From assembly GCA_030834695.1 (NCBI GenBank), contig JAUQXK010000045.1:1-40119 (forward strand): a DNA stretch of 40,119 nucleotides, in the 5' to 3' direction. Below, one piece after another: positions 9,079 to 14,999 of the stretch. The notes beneath the pieces are model-generated. The model saw only the letters and a list, made by a program, of their open reading frames with translations. It did no database searches and was not told the DNA's origin. Source of the stretch: Desulfobacterales bacterium. Lineage in GTDB: Bacteria; Desulfobacterota; Desulfobacteria; Desulfobacterales; SpSt-501. Both the position numbers and the translations under genes were made by a program. Every line of letters begins with the position of its first letter. Within the stretch, counting starts at the first letter, position 1.

Positions 9079-9609
9079 ATGAAAGCCATTAAATGGATTT
9101 TTCTGGCCATCCTCATAGGACTTGTTGCGGCAGGGAGCCTGATCGCCTGGGCTTCTCCTCCGGAAGCAGCGGATGAAGAGAGCACGACATCACCCCAGAC
9201 CACCGGATCTTACTTAAAGGGAGAGGGTGCAGCGGCCGCATCCGTTGCACGGGGTCCAAATTCGCAGGCAATTTCTGGTATGCGGTTGATCGGGACCGCG
9301 GTCGTCGACGGCGCCACTTCCATCGCTTTCTTGCAGCTAATTTCTGGAACTCGGTTTGTGCGGGAGGGCGAAGAAATCGTCGACGGGATTCGCCTGGTCA
9401 GGGTTTGGAGAAACCGAATCGACGTCGAACGCGGGGGGAGGCACCAGGAGATCCGTTCGGACTCGAATGAAGGGATAGGGAACCACGCCCCTCCGTATCC
9501 AAACAGCGGAGAGATAGCCCCGGCCGATGTGGACCGCCTGCGGGAGACCCATGGGCGGATGGGACGATCCTTATTTTATTCACATTACCGAAAGCTTCAA
9601 AATCAGTAG
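9079..9609 (+). CDS. GspC-like membrane-anchored protein (type II secretion HR-domain homologue)
   Basis: The ATG at 9079, with GAGAGA just upstream and 20 bases after the cusA stop, gives 176 residues. An N-terminal membrane segment (about 6-24) is followed by a low-complexity linker. A region at 67-126 reads like the periplasmic homology region of GspC or PilP: LIGTAVVDG, then REGEEIVDGIRLVRV, then RNRIDVERGGR. GspC proteins connect the inner-membrane platform of type II secretion to the outer-membrane secretin. No other secretion gene is in the window, so this is an orphan in the cus transcript. The assignment rests on pattern similarity only. Its stop overlaps the convergent gene by seven bases. 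Confidence 0.65.
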   Translation: MKAIKWIFLAILIGLVAAGSLIAWASPPEAADEESTTSPQTTGSYLKGEGAAAASVARGPNSQAISGMRLIGTAVVDGATSIAFLQLISGTRFVREGEEIVDGIRLVRVWRNRIDVERGGRHQEIRSDSNEGIGNHAPPYPNSGEIAPADVDRLRETHGRMGRSLFYSHYRKLQNQ

Positions 9610-10604
9610 CCGATGAGGACGAAGTCCGAAAAAATCATTTTTAAGATCACGACGCCACTGAGGACCGCATAGAAGACAAGGCCTGCCCAGGCCAGGCGCT
9701 TCTGGATACGCGGGACGACGGCCTTCAGGCTCGGCACCGACCGGAAAGACATCAACGCCCAGGCTCCCGCGCCGGAAATGCCGCCTCCCAATAGGGTCAC
9801 GTAGATCAGGTATCCCACGTAATGGTATTCCCGCTGCAGGATGCAGAACGGGCAGTGGTGAGTCGGTAGCTCATAGAAGCACACCGAAATAAACGAAATT
9901 AGCGCTGCCACCGACACCGGAAACGCCAGGGTGCCGGCGACGCCAAAAATTTTTCCACCACTTCCTCCGCCCAGAAAAAAAATCCCCGAACCCATGACCA
10001 GCGCCATGCTGCCGAAGAAAAGCACCTGCATGGGAACCGCCGGCAGGGCAGCGAGCCCTGCCGCGAACCCTTCTTCTTCCGTGCTGAACAGGCTCCCGCA
10101 GCAGGAAGTGATGACGTGCGCCTTCAGATTCAGAAAATAGCTCCACAGCTGCCCGGTTTCGAATAAGAGAAAGGGCACGATTACCAGCAGGAGCGAGTAT
10201 TTCCTGCGGATCAGCGGGTAGTCACTCGCTTGGTTGTCGGTGTGGTTCAGTACCAGCCATACCCCACCCAGGAGGCAGTTCAGCACCTTGAGCACTACCG
10301 CCGGGTAGCCGTACTCGTTGACATTGAGGGTGCCCGCCGCGCACATGGCGCCCACGAAAAGCCGATGCAGGTCGTCGGCGACAAAGACCAACAGGAAAAA
10401 AGAGAGCACCTGGAAGCCGAATGCGTAGGTCATCAGCGTGGAGACGAGGTAGGTCTTCTTTTCGAGAGCGAGCTGTTGCTCGGAGCCGCTCTGCAGGTCC
10501 CAGGCGTCGATGATCTTGTAGGCCCAGAAGGCGGCGTAGGCAATCATCAGGCTCACTATGAGCGAGCCTGTGAGCAGGGCGATGACCGCGGGGTGCAGGA
10601 TCAT
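9603..10604 (-). CDS. Polytopic membrane protein with HHCPFC motif, copper-associated ABC operon
   Basis: The start is ATG at 10604, which overlaps the ATPase stop as ATGA; the frame extends further upstream but that part is a shadow of the ATPase gene. The 333-residue product has about eight hydrophobic segments. Cysteines stand out: C168-C169 in SCCGS and C251/C254 in HHCPFC. CPFC placed at a membrane boundary recalls disulfide exchangers such as VKOR or DsbB, and the two histidines could also bind Cu(I), but I do not recognise a named family. It is the last gene of the NosL/ABC operon, so a redox or metal-handling role alongside the transporter is likely. This function is inference. Confidence 0.8.
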   Translation of the reverse strand: MILHPAVIALLTGSLIVSLMIAYAAFWAYKIIDAWDLQSGSEQQLALEKKTYLVSTLMTYAFGFQVLSFFLLVFVADDLHRLFVGAMCAAGTLNVNEYGYPAVVLKVLNCLLGGVWLVLNHTDNQASDYPLIRRKYSLLLVIVPFLLFETGQLWSYFLNLKAHVITSCCGSLFSTEEEGFAAGLAALPAVPMQVLFFGSMALVMGSGIFFLGGGSGGKIFGVAGTLAFPVSVAALISFISVCFYELPTHHCPFCILQREYHYVGYLIYVTLLGGGISGAGAWALMSFRSVPSLKAVVPRIQKRLAWAGLVFYAVLSGVVILKMIFSDFVLIGY

Positions 10605-11287
10605 TCCGCCGGTCCCGAGCCGCGGATCCTGCCGTCGCGCATTTCGATTATATGGTCCACCATGGTAGATTCGTAGACCAGCGGGTCGTGGCTGGCGATG
10701 AGGATGGTCTTGGCCTCGGCGTTCAGCCGCTCCATGATTCCCAGGAAATCCTTGGAGAGCTTCGTATCCAGGTGGGCCGTGGGCTCGTCGGCGATGATCA
10801 CCTTGGGGTCGTTCACCAGGGCGCGCGCGATGGTCACGCGCTGGGCCTCTCCGCCCGAGAGCCACTCGACCCGCGCGCGCGCCTTGGCCGACAGGCCGAA
10901 GAGTTCGAGCAGGCGCAGCGCCCGCTCGCGCAGGGCGGCATGCTTCTCACCGGTGGTGTAGGCCGGCAGCATGACGTTTTCGAGGGCGCTGATGCCGCGG
11001 ATCAGGTGGAACTGCTGGAAGATGAACCCGAAGGTCCGGCGCCGGACCTCGGTGAGGAAGCGCTCCGGCAAGCTCGTGATCTCGCGGGCGCCCACCAATA
11101 CCCGTCCGGAGGTGGGCTTGGCCATGGCGCCGACGATGCTGAGCAGGGTGGTCTTGCCCGACCCGCTCGGCCCCTTGAAGACCGTGACCTTGCGCTCCTC
11201 GACCAGCAGGCTCACATCCTCCAGGGCGGTGAACTCGTCGGGACGGTTGCGGTTGAAGACCTTCGTTATGTTCTTGAGCTCGACCAT
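10601..11287 (-). CDS. ABC transporter ATP-binding protein, LolD/MacB type
   Basis: This 228-residue ATPase carries Walker A GPSGSGKT (39-46), the Q-loop near Q91, the signature LSGGEAQR (143-150), Walker B VIIADE (163-168) and the H-loop H200. Its length and spacing match LolD, MacB and FtsE proteins, which pair with FtsX-like permeases that work mechanically on periplasmic cargo rather than moving it through a channel. The partner is the permease gene immediately upstream in the operon. The Shine-Dalgarno (GAGGTGA) is about 16 bases from the ATG and therefore weak. An inverted-repeat element fills the gap to the permease gene. The downstream membrane gene is coupled through an ATGA overlap. 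Confidence 0.93.
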   Translation of the reverse strand: MVELKNITKVFNRNRPDEFTALEDVSLLVEERKVTVFKGPSGSGKTTLLSIVGAMAKPTSGRVLVGAREITSLPERFLTEVRRRTFGFIFQQFHLIRGISALENVMLPAYTTGEKHAALRERALRLLELFGLSAKARARVEWLSGGEAQRVTIARALVNDPKVIIADEPTAHLDTKLSKDFLGIMERLNAEAKTILIASHDPLVYESTMVDHIIEMRDGRIRGSGPAE

Positions 11288-11313
11288 ACGCTATTGATAA
11301 AATCACCTCAAGC

Positions 11314-11438
11314 GATGACTTCGCAAAAAGGCCAGGATCAAGACGCGCGAATCTCGCCACGCGAGGCGTACTCGAACTTCGCCGCAGCGATAGCGCGATG
11401 AAGCGCAACGCCGGGATTGGCCGTTCTGCGAAGTCATC
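11314..11438. mobile_element. MITE-like 125-bp inverted-repeat element inside the ABC operon
   Basis: Terminal inverted repeats of 21 bases, 11314-11334 (GATGACTTCGCAAAAAGG...) and 11418-11438 (...TTCTGCGAAGTCATC), match at all but two positions. The interior is GC-rich and has no coding frame. The element lies exactly between the permease stop and the ATPase start, and its right terminus supplies two bases of the permease stop codon. A 42-base relative of its right end lies at 14115-14156. From memory, similar TTTTTGCGAAGTC repeats are frequent between genes in Desulfobacterota. Confidence 0.75.
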
Positions 11439-12570
11439 ACAGCCTCATGATGGAATCCGGGTCCACCGTGGCGGCGCTCCACGTGGGGATCACCGTGGCC
11501 ACGGTGTACGGGACCACCGTCAGGAAGAACAGCGCCAGAACCTGGTACGGGTCGATCTGCGGCACGAGCTGAAAGCGCGGGTACAGCACGGCCCAGCCCT
11601 TTAGGACCGGCTCGAAGATAAACGCCGACGAGAAGAAAACATGAACGTAGGCGAGCACGGTCCCGCCGAAAAAGGCCGCCAGCGAAATGATGATGCCCTC
11701 CCAGGACTTCATGGCGATGACCTCGGAGGTTTCCCAGCCGACCGCCTTCAGCACCCCCATCTCACGGCGCTCCTCCATGCTGAGGCTTGTGGCCTTGTCC
11801 CAGGCGAAGATGACGAAGGCGGCCACGGCACCCGCAAAAATCACCAGCAGCAGGCCGCTTCGCCAGTCGAAAAGCGAATCATAGGTCCGCAGGATCTCGT
11901 CGCGCAGGATCGGCCGGGTGTCCGGCAGGAGCCTCCGGATCTTGTCGGCCACCACCACCAACTCCTTCTCGTTGCGAACCTTCAAGGTAATGTCGGTGAA
12001 ATAGTCCTCAGGAACCCCGAAGAATGCGCGCAGATCATCGGCGTGCATCTCGATCAGGTCGGACGAGACCAGCTCCGATTCATGCGAAAACACCCGCACC
12101 ACTTCGAAGCTCGCATAATCCCCTTTGGAGCCCTTGAGAGGAATCAGATCTCCTTCGCCGGCGTTCAGCGTTCGCGCCACTCCCTGGCCGATGGCGATGG
12201 TGCCGGGCTCCAGCGGCGGCTCTCCCGAGGCCACAACGGTGTAGTTGGCGCCGGTGGAAGGTTCAAAGTAGTAGCCCCAGAGCCGGCCCTGCACCTGACG
12301 GGTCCCTGTGATTTTCCTGAGCACGTCGATGTGGCTCTCCGGAATCAGGTCATGGCGGCCGGCCATGAGCCGCTGGACGACGATCTCCGGTGCGCCACGG
12401 AGCACGGCGCGCGCCTCGCTCTTGACGGCCTCCGTGAAAAACACCACCGAGGCCAGCGTGAACACGACAAAAGCATACACCACCGTCAGGGCGAGGTTCT
12501 TCTTCCAGCGCCGACCGAGCGAGGACAGCGCAAAGTCGATGATATTGCGATGGCGTTCGTGCAGGCTCAT
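11437..12570 (-). CDS. ABC transporter permease, FtsX/MacB type
   Basis: The start is ATG at 12570, overlapping the previous stop as ATGA; an upstream extension of the frame lies in the preceding gene and is rejected. The 377-residue protein has the MacB/LolC layout: an N-terminal membrane segment (about 29-47), a large periplasmic domain (about 50-240), then three C-terminal membrane segments. The conserved cytoplasmic coupling stretch MEERREMGVLKAVGW precedes the second membrane helix. It should dimerise and work with the LolD-type ATPase encoded next. Because two NosL proteins precede it, the cargo may be a copper-loaded protein or copper itself; that is inference. The stop codon overlaps the terminus of the repeat element. 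Confidence 0.9.
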   Translation of the reverse strand: MSLHERHRNIIDFALSSLGRRWKKNLALTVVYAFVVFTLASVVFFTEAVKSEARAVLRGAPEIVVQRLMAGRHDLIPESHIDVLRKITGTRQVQGRLWGYYFEPSTGANYTVVASGEPPLEPGTIAIGQGVARTLNAGEGDLIPLKGSKGDYASFEVVRVFSHESELVSSDLIEMHADDLRAFFGVPEDYFTDITLKVRNEKELVVVADKIRRLLPDTRPILRDEILRTYDSLFDWRSGLLLVIFAGAVAAFVIFAWDKATSLSMEERREMGVLKAVGWETSEVIAMKSWEGIIISLAAFFGGTVLAYVHVFFSSAFIFEPVLKGWAVLYPRFQLVPQIDPYQVLALFFLTVVPYTVATVIPTWSAATVDPDSIMRL

Positions 12571-12869
12571 TGCGGTCGCAGGTGAGGGGGCGGCGAAATG
12601 AGCGTCCCAGATGGAAAGTGCTCCATGGCCATGGGGCTGTCCTGGAAGGGCGTGTGCCGGTCGGCCATGGAAGGATGCCGCGCGTAACGCGCATCGGTGA
12701 AGAGGCAAAGGTCGGTCAGGTCGAGCCGTTTGACGAGAGCCGCGGATTCATTCCATGCGGCTTGGGCCTTTTGGTGGCGGTAGTGGGCGTGAGCGACCAT
12801 CACGGCAAGCGCACCCGCTCCCAGCCCCGCGAGGACAAAAAAAATGGTCGACTTCCTGGTCGGCATCAA
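12567..12869 (-). CDS. Small membrane-anchored protein of the NosL/ABC operon
   Basis: This 100-residue protein has one N-terminal hydrophobic segment (about 8-27) and a short exported part. That part contains LCLFTDARYARHPSMADRH followed by FQDSPMAMEHFPSGTL, then PPPH near the end, a pattern I recall from uncharacterised proteins beside nosL and MacB-type permeases. It is bounded on both sides by ATGA overlaps with the NosL gene and the permease, which strongly supports translation. The exported part is rich in His and Met (several of each within about 40 residues), so metal contact is possible. No function is established. Confidence 0.8.
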   Translation of the reverse strand: MMPTRKSTIFFVLAGLGAGALAVMVAHAHYRHQKAQAAWNESAALVKRLDLTDLCLFTDARYARHPSMADRHTPFQDSPMAMEHFPSGTLISPPPHLRPQ

Positions 12870-13339
12870 TCGAGCGTCTTAACGAGGGGCAGATCGATTT
12901 GTTCAAAAGTCAGGGCGGCTTTCCCCTGATGGTCTTTCATGAATTCCTTGGCACCGGCCTCGGTTTCAAAGGGGATCAGTTCTTTTCCCATGGGTCCGTA
13001 GACGTCGCTGCCCGCCACGTAAAAGGCGTTGCGGCCGTCGATAAGCACCAATCGATAATAATCGGTGACGTGCACGGCCTGGATGTCCGCGGTCGTCTTG
13101 CCCGGAGCATATTTGGCCATATTGAAGTAATACTTCATCATGTCCTTGACGCCGTCGAAGAAAATGGTCGAACCGTTCCTCAAGACAACGGCGGCGACCC
13201 AATCCGGGTATTTGGCGACGAACATGCCGCACACCGGGCACTTGTCCTTCGGACCTGGCTTCACCGCAACCGAGTCACCGGCCCATAGGAAGGGCACGTG
13301 AAGCAATAAGGATAAAAATAGAACCGCTTTCAGGATCAT
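12866..13339 (-). CDS. nosL: NosL-family copper-binding protein (second of two)
   Basis: This 157-residue exported protein has a signal peptide ending near residue 20 (HVPFLWAG). The NosL signature is C34-P-V-C37-G-M39, followed by VAKYPDW and a motif resembling GSTIFFDGVKDMMKYY. NosL is a Cu(I) chaperone, known from delivery of copper to nitrous oxide reductase; no nosZ, nosD, nosF or nosY is in this window, so here it probably serves the adjacent ABC system. A GGGAGG lies about 14 bases upstream of the ATG. The stop overlaps the next start as ATGA. The protein lacks an obvious lipobox, unlike NosL lipoproteins. Confidence 0.88.
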   Translation of the reverse strand: MILKAVLFLSLLLHVPFLWAGDSVAVKPGPKDKCPVCGMFVAKYPDWVAAVVLRNGSTIFFDGVKDMMKYYFNMAKYAPGKTTADIQAVHVTDYYRLVLIDGRNAFYVAGSDVYGPMGKELIPFETEAGAKEFMKDHQGKAALTFEQIDLPLVKTLD

Positions 13340-13399
13340 AACGGGGCAAAATCCTCCCTCTGCGACCGCTGCGTCTCTGCGATAAGCACTCTTTCGGCC

Positions 13400-13906
13400 T
13401 CAGGAGCCCTGCTTCATACGCTTGGCTTTCCGGCGTTCGCGGATCATCTTCGTATCCGCATTCATGTCTTCGTAGGCCGCTTTGATGACGCTATCGAAGT
13501 CGGCCAGCGCACCGCCGTTTGCCTTGACGAATGCCTCGGCATCCTCCTTTTTGTCGAAGGCCCACTTGGCCCGTTTGGTCATCACCCCCGGCTTTTCCCC
13601 GCCGAGAACCCATATCGCCTTCTCGGCGTCGATCAGGTTCTTGGTGTTGAAATCGGCCACCTGGATGGTCTTGGGGGTCTTGTCTATGTTCAGGGCCAAA
13701 TCGACGGCCACACAGTGCAGGCTACAGGACCCCAGCTCCGAGCCATCGTCATAGACCAAAAGCATGCGGCTATGCGCGAACATCTTACGATCCATCCCGC
13801 AATATTTGCAGGAACCGTGGCTGTCGATGTCCTGTTGAGCGATCGCGTAACCGCCGGTGAGCAGAAGCGCCGCCATCAGGGCTATAGACCATACCCCCTT
13901 GTTCAT
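13400..13906 (-). CDS. NosL-family copper-binding protein (first of two)
   Basis: First gene of the leftward operon. The ATG has an excellent ribosome site (AAGGAGG). The 168-residue product has a signal peptide of about 23 residues (ends GGYAIAQ). The metal-binding core is C33-K-Y-C36-G-M38, with a second pair C61-S-L-H-C65 and a nearby HSRM. This differs from the downstream paralogue, which lacks the CSLHC pair, so the two proteins may hold copper in different ways or pass it from one to the other. The C-terminus is basic and helical-looking (KMIRERRKAKRMK). A promoter and possible operator must lie between 13907 and 14246, shared with the divergent gene. Confidence 0.88.
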   Translation of the reverse strand: MNKGVWSIALMAALLLTGGYAIAQQDIDSHGSCKYCGMDRKMFAHSRMLLVYDDGSELGSCSLHCVAVDLALNIDKTPKTIQVADFNTKNLIDAEKAIWVLGGEKPGVMTKRAKWAFDKKEDAEAFVKANGGALADFDSVIKAAYEDMNADTKMIRERRKAKRMKQGS

Positions 13907-14014
13907 AGAATCCTCCTTCTTAGGTGTGTTCGTGGAGAACCGGAAATTACAGGCGGCCCGACGCGTCGATGCGGCCCGTTTTGGATACTATATAAAGAAC
14001 GCGGGGGAAGAGAT

Positions 14015-14032
14015 ATAAGGTCGATACCTTAT
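14015..14032. promoter_or_regulatory. Perfect 7-bp dyad in the nosL / FixH-like divergent region
   Basis: ATAAGGT (14015-14021) and ACCTTAT (14026-14032) are exact inverted repeats around CGAT. The dyad lies about 110 bases upstream of the first nosL start and upstream of an AT-rich stretch containing TATATAGT on the minus strand, which could be a -10. The half-site order is opposite to that usual for MerR-family copper operators (ACCTT...AAGGT), so the regulator is not predicted. No regulator gene is adjacent. Confidence 0.4.
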
Positions 14033-14114
14033 TTATGATTGATTGATGTAACCGTAGCAAACATGTGGGAGGCCTGTCCAGCGATAATCGCAAGTGACGG
14101 CCATTTAATTAAAC

Positions 14115-14156
14115 GATGAGGCGCAACGCCGAGAGTGGCCTTTTTGCGAAGTCGTC
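14115..14156 (+). repeat. Partial copy of the 11314-11438 element (right end)
   Basis: Forty-two bases match the right end of the MITE-like element (11397-11438) at 36 of 42 positions in the same orientation, including GCGCAACGCCG and TTGCGAAGTC. No left terminus is found nearby, so this is a fragment or solo end. It lies in the divergent region before the FixH-like gene. Confidence 0.7.
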
Positions 14157-14246
14157 AAGCTTGAATTTCTGGAAGAATGCAGGTAGCACTTGTCTATAAT
14201 TTGCAGGCGAACTTGTTCGTGTTCGCTGAAACGGACACCACCATCG

Positions 14247-14651
14247 ATGAACCCAAGAGTCTTGACCTACCCGGGGATTGCGCTGCTGGCTTTTTTCACG
14301 CTCGTGGAACCTTGCGTGGCGGCTGACTACCGGGTGCGCAAAACTGCCGAAGGCCTGACCTTCGACATCGCCATCAACCGCAATCCGCCGATATTGGGCG
14401 ACAACGAGATCCGCATCGAGATCAAGGACCCCCAGGGCAAGCTGGTGCTGGACGCGGAGGTGTGGGTCAACTACTACATGCCGCCCATGCCCAAAATGGC
14501 GCCCATGAACTACACTGCCCCGGCGACGCTCAAAGGCAAAGAATACCGGGCCACCATGGATCTGATCATGACCGGCCCATGGAACATCATCACCCGGGCC
14601 AGAATTCAGGGTAAATGGATCAGAGTCGTCTTTCCCATCGATGTCCGCTGA
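14247..14651 (+). CDS. FixH/YtkA-like exported protein with Met-rich motif
   Basis: The chosen ATG gives 134 residues with a clear signal peptide (cleavage near VAADY, residue 26). The mature part is a beta-rich domain like the FixH/YtkA family: EIRIEIKDPQGKLV, then VNYYMPPMPKMAPMNY, then GPWNIITRARIQG. Methionines 78, 81, 84 and 87 fall within ten residues and could bind Cu(I), as in other copper-region proteins; that is inference. A TTG in the same frame at 14190 is not needed. No good Shine-Dalgarno precedes the ATG, but TATAAT stands at 14195-14200. The gene is divergent from the NosL operon and convergent with the efflux operon. Confidence 0.78.
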   Translation: MNPRVLTYPGIALLAFFTLVEPCVAADYRVRKTAEGLTFDIAINRNPPILGDNEIRIEIKDPQGKLVLDAEVWVNYYMPPMPKMAPMNYTAPATLKGKEYRATMDLIMTGPWNIITRARIQGKWIRVVFPIDVR

Positions 14652-14999
14652 ATCTCACCTGGATTGCCTCAAGTTGCACCAATCTCCACCCGCAGCCTAT
14701 CGACGCGAAATCATCCAATGGCAAAGGTAGAGTTCCCGTGCCCTGGGTCGAATCTACAGAGGCGCGCCAGGATTGGAGAGGTTACCTGAGCAAAGGTGCA
14801 TTTTCAGGTGTGCAATGCCGGCCACGGGCATTTCTTAAGCCGAAGCATGCGCCGGAAGAAATTGCGGCAGGTTTCCCGCCCTCTCCATGACGCCGGCGGG
14901 AATTCTATGCAGCCGAGCGGGTCGGTTTCGAAAAAAGGGCGCAGAAAAGCACGTATTCGCGGAATGAGCGGTTCAGAAAAAAGGTAATGATGCAGGTTC
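14652..14999. other. 348-base convergent intergenic region, no feature recognised
   Basis: It lies between the FixH-like stop and the stop of the outer membrane efflux gene. No convincing coding frame, terminator hairpin with T-run or repeat was seen. A short frame at 14796-14987 has a low-complexity basic translation and no ribosome site, and was not accepted. Confidence 0.5.

Noticed and set aside
14195-14200. TATAAT before the FixH-like gene as a firm promoter
   Set aside because: No acceptable -35 at 16-18 bases upstream; kept only as a remark in the gene entry.
14796-14987. Small + strand frame in the convergent gap
   Set aside because: Basic low-complexity translation, no ribosome site and no recognisable similarity.
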